Below, in pieces: positions 39,201 through 49,700 of a DNA stretch of 64,000 nt. The DNA comes from Oxyruncus cristatus. Lineage: Eukaryota > Chordata > Aves > Passeriformes > Cotingidae. The stretch covers positions 534,528 through 598,527 of the forward strand of contig VXAY01006938.1 in the NCBI GenBank assembly GCA_013399855.1. The letters run 5' to 3'. The translations under genes and the position numbers were made by a program. How positions within the stretch are numbered: position 1 is the first letter of the stretch; every line of letters starts with the position of its first letter. The notes under the pieces were generated by a model. The model was not told the DNA's origin. It worked only from the letters and a program-made list of their open reading frames with translations, and ran no database searches.

Positions 39201-41925
39201 AGTTTCTTCTTTCTTCTGTTCTCAACATGACTTCAGATCTACTGCATACCTTTGACCTTCACTAAACACTGTAGTTCTTTCTGCAGGATACATCCAGCTT
39301 GCTGATAGTTTCTATGGTGATAGGAGAGCTTGTATACCTCTGCAGGCACAATCTACAGAATTAATTGCTGACAAAATTCTTGTTTCATGTACGTGTTTAC
39401 TTTCCCTCTTGCTGCAGTCATTGCTCTGGCAAACTGCTGCTCAGTTTGTTCACCATCCTCTACAGCTACAGTGGCTGCAGCCAGACTGAGTACAGGGAAA
39501 TGTTGCAGTTTAAACCATTAGAATACAACCGCAGAAAAAAGCAATTATTTCTACTGTTTCCTTTCCAGATTTTGGACACCTTGGAGGTTAAGTGTGACCA
39601 AAGCATTTCTTCGAGGAATGCCAAGCTGAGCTAGAGAGGATGTCTCCAATTCACAGCTTATGACCATGACTGGGTAAAGACAGGCTGAGGGGATGGGGGG
39701 AAGAGGGACCAGGTTCAGATGGAATAGCAAGCATGTAGCTGCTGCCTTCTCTCAGCTCTGGCTGCTCAGTGTTTTTCGCTGCATTTGGCCCTCGTAAGGC
39801 AGGAACCTCTGACCTAATCATTCAGCAGCTTTATTTGACCACACTCAGTCTTTCTCTTTAGGAAACATGATTACTGGGTCCAAAATGCTTCCTAGAGTCT
39901 TTCATCTTTCCTCTATCTAATTAATGCTAATTTCCTTGATGGTACTTCTAAAGTACAGTTGGAGCCTGGATGTAGATTACAGAGCACTTTACAGTATCAG
40001 CAATAAATCAGATAGAGATTGTGAAGCACATATAATATGCATTTCCTGAGAGTTGTGAAGGGTGGGATTTTATCTTGCAGTGCATTAGTGCCCCTAAGAT
40101 TGAATAACACTATAAGTCACTCAGTTATCATGACACTTGATTGCCTGGAAATCCTTTTACATTACACCATATGCGTATTTCATTTCTGTAGACAAATCAG
40201 TTTGGCATATGTTAACCTGAAACTATAACTTTTGTCTTTTAGACAGTTTTCAAGAGTGATTTTTCCCAAAGAGCAAAATGTGTTGAGAGAAATAAGGAGG
40301 GACTGAAATCATTGTATTTTGAACCCAGAAGTGTACCTGAGACATAAGAGAAGAATGCGGATCAAAACTAAAAGATATATTCAGCTTGCCCTGTAACAGG
40401 TATGATACCATTGAATTAATGAAAATTATCCTCCATTTTACAGATATTTGCCTCCAGCAAGAAAGGTATGTGGGTTATTTGGTTAGTTTTTAATGTAATG
40501 TTAGACCACTTGGCTATATGACTTCAGCCAAATCATGCACCCAGCATCATTCCATGTATTACTGAGAAGTCTTTCATAGGACAATATATGACTGCTCGCA
40601 CAAGCAGATTTCAAGGTATATTTGTGGAATTACATGCTGGTGGAATTTGGATATCAAGCTCTAAATACGTATCTTAAACACTCTAAAAACCAAACCTATC
40701 CAGCTCTGTAAGTCTGAGAGCAACTGTGCTCCATTGTCTGGTTACTTCCGGAGGTGGAAGGCAGAGATGAAATACGGCTCTTTTTGCCTGGTAGTATTTT
40801 GTCATCATTTCTTACTGATTACCCAGGGATCTGATCGAACCAGGGAATTCCCATAGATTTTGTCTCTGCTATTCTGAACAGTATCTCTTTGATGGCAAAA
40901 CACGCAGCCCAGTACAGTTTACAACTTTGACTCAGATTACCGTTGTAACTCTCAGTTACAGTGTTGGCTCAGTTTCTCTGTATCTCCTGTTACTGCCAAA
41001 GATCAGAAAAGCTCTTTGTAGATCTTCCTAGCTAAAATACAGCATCTTCTAAAATCCATTCAAGGAAGGAAAACTCAACCAAACAGACACATTCCTCCAA
41101 ACTTCTTCCCCATGTTTTTACCTGAGTTTTTATATAGATTGTAAAACGGGGACAGGATCAGAGCACATGTATATAAATTTAAGGAAAATGCTATATTGAG
41201 CTTTCTCCAGAGATGTTTTTCTGAGCCACCATGTCAGAAAGTCCATTCATTTTTTTGATAATGGCTTAGCTTCAGTGACTACAGTTACCCAAACCCAGAT
41301 TATTGTATGTTATTATGATACCCACGTTTTACAGAACCTATGTGTTATTTAGTTTAAAATCCTCCGCCCTTTTAATGAAATACAGTAGCTGGCACTTCTA
41401 CTGAAAAATCATTAAACATTTCCATATTGGCTTCCAACTTGTCTGGTGTTTTTGCCTGGCAGAATACAGTGCATCTTTGTGTGTTATTAATGGGCTGAGC
41501 TTCTGGACAAGACCATGCTTTTTGCCACTGCGGAATTTTCTTAGAAACAATGCATTATAAAAGAGACAGAAACTTTCATACATCCAGAGGACTATTTTTG
41601 ACAGAGTAAGTTAAGTCACTTTCATTAGACAAAAGCTGCAAAAGAGATTTCTTCCATTCAAAGCATAAATTAAGTGTTTTAAAAAAAAATTCTAGGCATT
41701 TTAGCAGTTGCAAAACTGTGAGGAATATGGGAGGCTGTTAGTCTGCCAGTCCAGTCTTTGGCCTGTATGAGTCTTCCCTTACTTTGACTCTAAGATGAAG
41801 GATAACGGTAGGAACACTGCAGATGCAGAAAGATATACAAGGGTTGCCAGATGTGGGTGGTGCAGAAAAATCATTGTCAAACATTAGAGGAACCTTTCCA
41901 GGAGGGCTGCAGGCTCTGGCATGGG

Positions 41926-42097
41926 AAATTTCACAGATTTCATGGATTCACACTTCACAGATTTCACAGAATGCTCTGAGTTGGAAGGGATCCACAAGGA
42001 TTGTTGAGTCCAGCTCTGAAGTGAATGGCCTATAAAGAGATCAACACTAAAATCTTGGTGTTATTAGCAGCATGCTCTAACCAGCTGAGCTAATCTC
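41926..42097 (-). mobile_element. tRNA-Ile-derived SINE with CR1-type tail (TguSINE1-like)
   Basis: On the minus strand the element begins at about 42097 with a tRNA-like head (to about 42024). It has an intact A box (complement of 42081-42093, TTAGCTCAGCTGG) and an Ile-type anticodon loop CTAATAA (complement of 42061-42067, anticodon AAT). The B box (around 42037-42047) is decayed. The head is followed by a CR1-like 3' unit (41948-42023) containing 'ggactcaacaatccttgtgg' and 'cccttccaactcagag'. It ends in a degenerate repeat of TGTGAAATC-like units (41926-41965). A tRNA head with a LINE tail is the hallmark of a SINE mobilised in trans by CR1. From memory it closely resembles the passerine TguSINE1 type. 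It appears full length but mutated. Confidence 0.85.
42024..42097 (-). pseudogene. tRNA-Ile(AAT)-like head of the SINE, not a functional tRNA
   Basis: 74-base tRNA-like segment at the 5' end of the SINE. The D-arm/A-box and the anticodon loop CTAATAA are preserved, but the T-arm has lost the GGTTCGA-type B box (here GTGTTGA) and the acceptor stem no longer pairs well. There is no independent terminator, since the sequence continues into the CR1-like tail. It is a retroposon component, not a tRNA gene. Confidence 0.8.
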
Positions 42098-45072
42098 AGG
42101 GTCAGTGTGCCATTCCCATCAGCACTAGGAGACATGTTCAACCCTGCTACATCCCCCAAGCACTCCTGAGATATCCCAAAACCTGAATGCTGAAATATAG
42201 CATTTCAACATTAGGCACCCTTTCTGCCCTGGCACCCGGGAATCCTGTAGCAGAGGAGTCCATACTTATCTGCATACTCTGAGGCTCAGCTAAGACCTCT
42301 CTGTACTTCATGGCATGCTCAGCACAGGAGAGCAGCTGCGCATGGCACTGTGCCCAGCGGGCAGGAGCTGGTGGAGCTGGTTCTTCTCATATGGAGGAGT
42401 TAAACAAGATGTTTCTTTGGCTGTGCATCTGTCCTCTTAATCCTCACTCCTGCAGCTGAACATGTCTTCTGAAATGAAGGCAATTCAAAAAACTGTCTAG
42501 GAATTGTCAGCCCTTTGAGATCTTTATACTACAAAACAATTTTTGGCGAATCGTCCAGATATTGTCACCCCTGGAGCAGAAATAGATGTGTGCCTTGGTC
42601 TCAGCTGCAATACACCGTAAAGCTGGGTAATGTCTTAAAGCTGGGAAGAGAGAATTGTGCTGTTGAGCCAGCATGTGAGTTGTTGGGGAGTTAATGATAC
42701 GCTCTCCCTTGTGCTGTCTCCCTAGTGGGGTGCAGGGGTGGAGGGTAGTGGGAGGGGTGACTCTGTCAGACCGGCATAGAAGAATTTTCCTGAAATTAAC
42801 TGATCCAAATTCAACAAATGAGACCGTGCCCCTTCAATGACAACAGGAAGGTCTCATGGAGATGAATATTTTATTGGCATCATTTCTGGCTTCCTTCATT
42901 TTAGAATGATTGCAATTGGGATAAAAACAGATGCAGGCAGACAAATTGGTCCCCTGAATCTCTTGTTCATGAAGTTTAATACAGTAAAAGGTGACTTAAG
43001 AGTCACTTGTGAAATCTGCCTCAATTGCTTGCACCAAATTTATGTATTTAACCACCAGCAATCTAAACTATTTCAAGTGAGCGCCTTCCCCATCTTTCTG
43101 TTCACCCCCACCCAAAACCTACCCTTGTACCTCAAGGCTTCTAGGTTTTGAATGAAGTGGTGTTATCTGTTACTTGTCAAAGTGAAGATTTCCTTCAACT
43201 CATTACAGGATGAAAACTTACAGTGTGTCCCTAACCTTGACTAGGTCACAGAGTGAAAGTCATACAAAGATAGGAGTCCATGTCCTAGGAGTTTCAGTGT
43301 TAATTTCCTGGGAGGGGATGGGGATCTGACCAAGGTGGAATTGTATTTCCTGAGTGGTTGGCAAAAGTGAATCTCTCAAAATGATTTTCTGCACAGTGGC
43401 TGCCCCATGCTTAGAAGTCTCATATCCTGGAACGAGACATAAAGAAATGAAAAAGGAAGCAGCAGTGGTTGAGTAAAAAAATATGTCAGGATATGAAAAT
43501 GTGTATAGTTTTAAAGCAAGAGGAGTTTGGAGAAGGTTCTAACATAAGGTCTGCAGTGGAGGGAACAGGATATTTTTGATGAAAAAGTTGTTCTCCCTTT
43601 TGCTGAAAGTTCTTTGCTCAATATCGCAAGAAAATTGCATGATTTTTAATCTACTCTAACAAGATGAAAATTCAGAGTGCTTTTTTCTTCAGCTGTGTAT
43701 GCTCTACCACCAGCAGCCACTTGCTGTAAGCAACAACCAAAGCTCGGGAACGTGCTGCATGTTCTTCAGCACCATCTACTGGCACTTTCCCCACCCACCA
43801 CTTGGGCACTGCATTACCTACAGACCTTGAGAGGTCAGGAAGAAAGAAAATGAGTAAAATCGTCCAAGAGACCGTTGATACATTGTAAATCTAAAGACTA
43901 GCCTGGCTGAATTGGTGCTTAAGTGGATTTCGATTCTAGTAGGAAACAGTACAAATCAGTCAACTTAGAAGCTGTGTAACTGAGCTTACAGTTGTACATG
44001 TGCCCTAACAAAAACATAATGAAGGCCAGGGACAGAGTAAAACAGGTCAGATAAAATAGAACTCATAAGGTAATGGAAACACAAAATGCAATTATCTGGG
44101 AAGGGAAAAAAGCTACAGGAAATGTAAGATATTACCATAGAAAAGAGCTTTTGGAAGCAGAGACTGAGGATAGTGTGTATTTCCTGAGATCTGTGCCTTA
44201 AAAATGGTATTCCTGAACAGGCCTGGACTGTTATTCTCTAATTTTGCAATACTCCTTTTTATATGTAGAACTGATTAAGAGGGAGGGATGACAGTGTTTT
44301 TCAAGAAGACAGTAGATAAACAAGCTCTGATCCCTCTGACTAGAGCAGCTCTACATACTCCTCCAGTGGGACAGAGCTGGTGTTACATTTACTGACAGTC
44401 TCTATTGTCTTCAGAAACAGTGATATGAAAACAAAAAGGAAAATAAAATTTGGAGCACATCTTCTAGACACTGTAAGTCAGTGCAAATCACTGACTCAAA
44501 AGCACTTACTGATTTGCTGCAGTGGAGGAACCTTTCTCTCTGTTTGGTGCCTTTTCTACCAGTGGAGTAAACCCAAGTTGTTGCACAGTCACTGGGTGAG
44601 CCCTAAAATATATTCAGTAAGTTGAAGAGTTTTCAGTGCCAGTTCTCAGTATTCATTTCATTGATGAAAGATGGTGTGCCAAAGGAATTCCAGGTAGCCA
44701 GGAATGAGCTTTTCTTGGTGGTTCAGAACATGAAATAAGAACAGAGAAAAATTACATAACGAAATGTGCTACTGACACATTTGGGTAAATACTTAAGCCT
44801 ATCTAAGTTTTTTGGTGTTTTGGGGGTTTTTTTATTATCTACAGCTCTATCTTCATAGATTTAAAACATAGATTTAAAGCAGTACAGAGAGAAAGGTATA
44901 GTCTCCTCACCATAGAACTTGACCTCAAAGTCATCTATTGCAATAAAAATTAATTGATAAAAGGCTTCTATGCACAACTTTCTACTCACAACTTTTTTTT
45001 CTAATGAACATTGTACTTAATTGCAAAATCAGCAAAATGCTGAGAAAATTAATATTTTGCAGCATTGGTTTG
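42098..45072. other. Non-coding DNA
   Basis: No exon or intact repeat recognised. A G-rich stretch lies at about 42726-42760. A near-consensus CTCF-like motif lies at 43768-43783 on the minus strand. Frames up to 104 codons have no recognisable domain. Confidence 0.5.
43768..43783 (-). promoter_or_regulatory. CTCF-like motif (weak)
   Basis: The minus strand reads GCCAGTAGATGGTGCT. This fits the commonly cited CTCF core CCASYAGRKGGCRSY except for T instead of C at one core position. Single motif matches are common by chance, so this is only a candidate. Confidence 0.25.

Positions 45073-45129
<57 letters not shown>
45073..45129 (-). repeat. (CAT)19 = (TGA)n tail of the RTE element
   Basis: Nineteen perfect CAT units on the plus strand. 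Read on the minus strand it is a TGA/ATG trinucleotide run starting immediately after the RTE 3' end. RTE-clade LINEs characteristically end in short tandem repeats instead of poly(A), so this microsatellite is best explained as the element's own tail, possibly expanded later. Frames reading poly-Ser or poly-Asp through it are artefacts. Confidence 0.9.
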
Positions 45130-45164
45130 GGCTAGGCTTTGCGAAAGAAGATTTGAGAAGGACT

Positions 45165-45876
45165 CTACCCACGCTTGCTACAAGCACATTGGTGGCTAAA
45201 AAGGCCAATGAGAGATAGACAAGTCCGGTTGCAAAAGGCACAGCGGAAAGTCTTCTTGGGTGGTACTGGCAAGACTCGGTTCTTTCAGCGTTGTCTTTTC
45301 TCCTCAAGAATGATTCTGTGTGTGTTCTCAAAAGAAGCAGCAGTGTTATAAAGAGTGTGTCTCCAGGCCTCCCGATTGGAGGCCAGAGTAGATCAATGAT
45401 GATGATCAATATGGCCAAGGCTGAGATATTGTTTCAGGGAGTCCTTGTATCTCCTCTTCGGGGCTCCTCTCTTACAGCAGCCAGTGGCGAGTTTGCCACA
45501 GAGCACAATCTTGGGGAGGCGGCAGTCCTCCATCCTGGAGACGTGCCCTGCCCAACGCAGCTGTGTTCTCAGCAGCATGGCCTCAATACTCGTGACCTCA
45601 GCCTGTTCAAGGACAAACACATTAGTCACATAGTCAGTCCAGTTCCAGTGGATGTTGAGGACTGAGTGGAGACAACGCTGACAGAAGCGTTCTAAGAGTC
45701 GCAAGCAGTGGTGGTAGATGACCCATGATTCGGACCCATATAAAAGAGTAGACAAAACAGCGGCTCTGTAAACACTAATCTTTGTGCTTTTCTTCAGGTG
45801 TTTATTACACCAAACTCTTTTACAGAGTCTTCCAAAAACTCTATATGCCTTCGCTAACCTGTTGTCTATCTCTTGC
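45165..45876 (-). pseudogene. RTE reverse transcriptase, C-terminal part with zinc finger (decayed)
   Basis: About 237 codons in one minus-strand frame, starting at the CR1 junction with [19 protein letters not shown]. The RTE-type block VYRAAVLSTLLYGSESW follows, then LLRTQLRWAGHVSRMEDCRL, and then RGAPKRRYKDSLKQYLSLGH. Stop codons interrupt the frame at 45393-45395 and 45285-45287 (both TGA). The same frame then continues into a C-terminal CX2C-X12-HX3C zinc finger (FRCAFCNRTC, then ISH-like 'GLFSHQCAC', positions 45180-45249). It ends at a TAG at 45165-45167, which may be the original stop. The lack of frameshifts suggests a fairly young element despite the stops. The open frame extends upstream to 45953 only because it reads antisense into the CR1. 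Confidence 0.85.
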
Positions 45877-46213
45877 TCTCTACAACTATCTAAAAGGAGG
45901 TTGTAGCCAGGTGGGGGTTGGTCTCTTCTCCCAGGCAACCAGCAGTAAGACAAGAGGGCATGGCCTTAAGCTGTGCCAGGGGAGGTTTAGGTTAGATATC
46001 AGAAAGAAATTCTTTACAGAGAGGGTAATCAGCCATTGGGATGGGCTGCCCAGGGAAGTGGTGGATTCTTCATCCCTGGAGGTTTTCAAGATGAGGCTGG
46101 ACGTGGCACTTAGTGCCATAGTCTAGTAATCACAGTGGTGTTGGATCAAGGGTTGGACTTGATGATCTTGGAGGTCCTTTCCAACCCGTCTGATTCTATG
46201 ATTCTATGATTCT
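45877..46213 (+). mobile_element. CR1 LINE 3' end inserted in the RTE element
   Basis: Plus-strand avian CR1 3' region of about 340 bases. It begins near 'tctacaactatctaaaagg' and 'aggttgtagccaggtggggg'. It continues through 'ttctttacagagagggtaat', 'gatgggctgcccagggaag' and 'ggttggacttgatgatcttg', and ends in 2.5 units of ATTCTATG (46193-46213). These are diagnostic CR1 blocks and the diagnostic CR1 octamer tail. It is 5'-truncated and opposite in orientation to the host RTE, whose coding sequence resumes on each side. No long target-site duplication is visible, as is usual for CR1. Low divergence suggests a relatively recent CR1. The frames at 45782-46126 (plus) and 45886-46119 (minus) are carried by it and are not genes. 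Confidence 0.93.
46193..46213 (+). repeat. CR1 terminal octamer repeat (ATTCTATG)2.5
   Basis: Two full ATTCTATG units and a partial third mark the exact 3' end of the CR1. RTE coding sequence resumes at 46214. Confidence 0.95.
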
Positions 46214-46720
46214 TTGTCAATTTTACTGTCTGAGGAAATGATGCTTCCCAAATAATTAAACTGCTGGACTGACTTGAGCTCTGATTCACCAATGGTGATA
46301 TGGGGATGATGAAAGACTTCCTGAGGTGCAGGTTGGTAGAAAACTTCTGTCTTCTTCAAGCTGACTTCCAGCCCAAAAAGCTCAGCAGCCTCTGCAAAGC
46401 AGGATGTGAAACTCTGCAGAGCTGCTTCTGTGTGGGCGATGAGGGCGGCATCGTCAGCAAAAAGCAGCTCACGGACAAGATGATTTAAAGTCTTAGTGTG
46501 GGCATTCAGTCACCTAAAGTTGAACAGGCTTCCATCGTTACGATATCGGATGTAGATACCGTTTTCTTCACCAAGCTCTGCCGTGGTCCTTTGGACCATC
46601 ATGCTGAAGAAGCTTGTGAATAAAGTTGGTGCAAGAACGCAACCTTGTTTTACACCATTGGTTTGCAGTGTCTTTTTTAATGGCAACAGCTTTTCAAAGA
46701 TTGTCAAGTTGTCAGCTTGG
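46214..46720 (-). pseudogene. RTE reverse transcriptase, motifs B and C (decayed)
   Basis: A single minus-strand frame of about 165 codons. It has the RT motif B core NGVKQGCVLAPTLF near 46672-46631, then MMVQRTTAELGEENGIYIRY. A TGA stop lies at 46510-46512. The frame continues as LLFADDAALIAHTEAALQSF with the catalytic FADD at 46450-46461, and then FGLEVSLKKTEVFYQP and the FNYLGSIISSDSKID motif up to the CR1 junction. This order (motif B, xADD, GLxxSxKKTE, YLG) is standard for non-LTR reverse transcriptases and the wording is RTE-like. Apart from the one stop the frame is intact. The domain starts abruptly near motif B, consistent with 5' truncation. Confidence 0.87.
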
Positions 46721-49700
46721 CCTACTGAGAATGATATTTAAGCAAAATTTCATTTAGCATCAGTGCTTGCTTATGCTGTTGTTACAAACACAAGTGCCTC
46801 CAGTTCTTAAAGTCAGGATAACTCAGTTACTAGCTGTATCTGGAGAATCCAGCAAGCTGTATTTCCTCATGACATCTACAGGCTTGTAAGTTTTGTAAAT
46901 CTTTTTGGAAGATGTTATTTCAAAAGGAAATACAAGGACCTGAGATGTCTTCCAAAGTTAATGACTTTCTATCAATCTCTTATTGATAGAAATGGCCATA
47001 TGTGTGGGCAACAGTTTATTGCAGAAGTCAGTGGGTGAACAGACCATGGGTAAAGCGAGACTGGACAAGTGAGTTTAGGGAGATGAAGGCTTGAAATTAC
47101 AAATGCCAGTAATGTTCTTTGAAAAGGCAACTCATAAATAATGGGCAAAGGCAGATTCAGAAAAAAGTAAAAATTATAGAAAAAATTTGCCTCAGAAATT
47201 ATTCTGGAAATCATGCAGATCAAGCTGTTTCCTATTTACATACTTATTTAAAAAGACTAAAAGAAAATACTGGAGTATGCTCTTGGGGTTATAAAACATT
47301 CAACAGGCTCCTCTGTGGCAGTGTAGTTGTATGTTTCCAAATTTAGCCATTTTAGCAACTATGAGCTCAGAAAGTTGCTACTGTACTCAACTGAAGATCA
47401 GAAGTTGGCAACGTATTATTCCAGATGGCTTTTAGACAGATCCAGGATGCCCAGATAAAGCTGAAAAGTGTTTGGTGAACATATGGGCAAGTGAGTGGCT
47501 TGTAGATTTTGTGATACATTGATAGCATCACACTTCTGGCGAAACACAAATTACTTGTTCCTAGTTATAAGAAATGAAAGCCTTGATAAGTGTTTGTCTT
47601 GGATGACAGAGAGTAGAATGTGCACCAAAGAATTTCCTAGTAGCATCTATAGCAGAGGTAGAACAAATCCCAGAACTTAGGGATAAAAACATAAAACAAA
47701 GAAACCCCACAGCTGGAGTGCTAGAGCTGGAACTTGGCTGGGACATGCAGATGTAGTGATAATCACATATCTTTTTAAGGGCTGCAACTCAGCATCTCAG
47801 TCAGTGTTACAATATGGTCTTCAAGTGCAATTCAAAGTGCTGTTTCAAACTATCCTGTCTTCCAGCCTCCAGGGACAAGTCAAAACTTGACATTAAAGGA
47901 ACGTGTTATTTCTGGATCTGAGGGTGATCAAAGAGAGCTGAGAGTCAATACCTGAGCAGGTGGCCTGTGGGAGTACGACCTTTTAGCTACTATTCCCTTT
48001 CCATTCAGTGTTTTACATATGGCACACATATCTTTTGCTGGTACTGGCATAATATGTTCTGTATGCAAGTGCGGAGTAGCAAAGCCCAGAATAAGATTAA
48101 GGAAGTGTAAAACATGCCTCCCACATGCACACGCAAAGGACGGGATTTTTCCACATGTATCAACAAACTTGTCTAAGAACTACAATGAAAGGAATGTAGC
48201 TTCCTGTTAATAAAGCCAAAATCTCATGGCAAGGAGTATTTATAAATAATCTGGTACTGAGACTCCTACCTTCAGTTTGCATGGGGACATCTGTGCACCC
48301 GGAGAATGCATAGGTAGAAGGAAAAGAACTCCTAGCCAGTCCTCGTCCCGTGCCAGGGCTCAGCCAGCCGAGGCTCCTCCTGATGGGTAGGGTCCTACAG
48401 CTCAGGTAGCAAATCACATTACTGTAGCAGGGAAGTAACTATGCTGGTAACTGTATTCTGTGTCACTTCCACTCTGTTTTAGATGTCAAGTAGTGGATGA
48501 CTGTCCGTAGGAAGCTAGAAGATCTAAGTATCCATTCACCTGTTTGCAGACAAACAGCGAAGTCCAAATTTGTGGGTAATTCAACTAGACTGTCTTGTGC
48601 CAGGAACCTAAACACTGTTTAATGATGCAGGGTAATTACAGCTATGGAATGCGACAGCTGCATGTTGTTGTAGGTCGACAGGATCTAGGAGCACCTGGAA
48701 CAGTTTTCTAGTAAACAGCATTAATTAGAGAGTGGTTGAGAGAGATTCTACTGGGAGAGCATGAAGAACACTGCCCTTGGGAAGAAAGCAAAGTTGGAAA
48801 TTTCTGCTTTGAGTGATCAGTAACAGATCAAGGCTGGACTCCTTGTAAAGTGTTCTCTAATGTTTACTAGACAGAATTCAATAAACTAATATTGATTGAA
48901 TTTTAACTAGCAATTTTGTTGTTCAATACAGCAATATATCCTTCTGTTAGTCTGCAGATCTGCATCTCAGTTTTCAACAGGCTCACATGCCCTCCTTCTC
49001 CAAGGCAAAGGAGCCCATAGGAATGCCATCTGGGGCTCTGCAGGGAGAGAGGAGTCAATAAAATGTGCACATAATGCCCACTTCAATCAACACTAATATC
49101 AAGTGTGATTTTATGAAGTTGAGGAATATTCAATAGCATTGCCTGTTTATGTTTTAATGAACAGATTATTTTACCCCAGAGGGCTGTTCATAGTCACCAA
49201 GAAAATTGAGTTTCTTACAGTCATTGCAATTATGCTGTAATAGATAATTTAGTCACAATGCACAATGATAGCAAATATCTCTCCTGCATATGGCATATGC
49301 AATATTACTATAAAATAATTTACTTAGTGGAAGTTTTGTCTCACCTGCAATTGTTTCATCTTTTAGGACAATATTTTTGGGAACAGAGGAGAAGTCATTC
49401 AAAAGGCATCATCCATTTGTGGAAATGAAGAATACAGATTATTATACTTGAATTACCTACAGTGCTAGCAACAGGGTACAGGGCACGAGTGTTCAGTAAA
49501 ATACTGCTTGTAACTCCTAGAACAGATATTTAAGCATGCTTCAGTCTGATGATATGTGAAAGTTATAGGAGACTTACTCAAACTGAGCCTTTAGGTATGG
49601 CTGAAAGATTCAAACTTATGCTTAAAACCCACCAAGTCATCTGAAACTTTTGCTTAAGCATACAAGCACACCATCCAAGGTACAGCTAGGGCTCACTGAC

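Larger units (their letters stand above)
25261..41925. other. Non-coding DNA, no exon recognised
   Basis: About 16.7 kb of AT-rich sequence without a recognisable exon, RNA gene or intact transposon. It includes a plus-strand 148-codon frame at 27661-28107 with no identifiable domain, and a dispersed direct repeat of about 70 bases (31719-31788 and 33159-33224). A moderately GC-rich unidentified stretch (32.75-33.5 kb) and a possible ancient repeat (35.60-35.90 kb) also lie here. Parts such as 26620-27060 have the low-complexity-free, TAATTA-containing look of conserved non-coding DNA, but this cannot be tested here. Confidence 0.5.
45073..46720 (-). mobile_element. RTE-clade LINE, 5'-truncated, split by a CR1 insertion
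   Basis: A minus-strand non-LTR retrotransposon whose 5' part lies at about 46720-46214 and whose 3' part lies at about 45876-45073, interrupted by a plus-strand CR1. The 5' piece encodes reverse-transcriptase motif B (TNGVKQGCVLAPTLF) and the catalytic FADD box. The 3' piece encodes the connection/thumb-like region, a C-terminal zinc finger, a very short 3' UTR (about 35 bases) and a (TGA)n tail. Endonuclease and RT motif A are missing, so it is 5'-truncated, as usual for target-primed insertion. The short 3' UTR and trinucleotide tail point to the RTE clade rather than CR1. In-frame stops show it is dead. In a bird the likeliest family is AviRTE, an inference from memory. The 5' boundary is uncertain by about 30 bases. 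Confidence 0.85.

Noticed and set aside
42024..42097. Functional tRNA-Ile gene
   Set aside because: The B box and acceptor stem are decayed and the sequence runs straight into a CR1-like tail, so it is the head of a SINE.
45021..45418. Frames with poly-Ser (plus) and poly-Asp (minus)
   Set aside because: Poly-residue runs come from the (CAT)n/(TGA)n tail. The minus-strand frame is in the wrong phase relative to the RTE protein.
45782..46126. 114-codon plus-strand frame and its minus-strand shadow
   Set aside because: Carried by the CR1 3' region and adjacent antisense RTE sequence. The CR1 3' end is not coding here.
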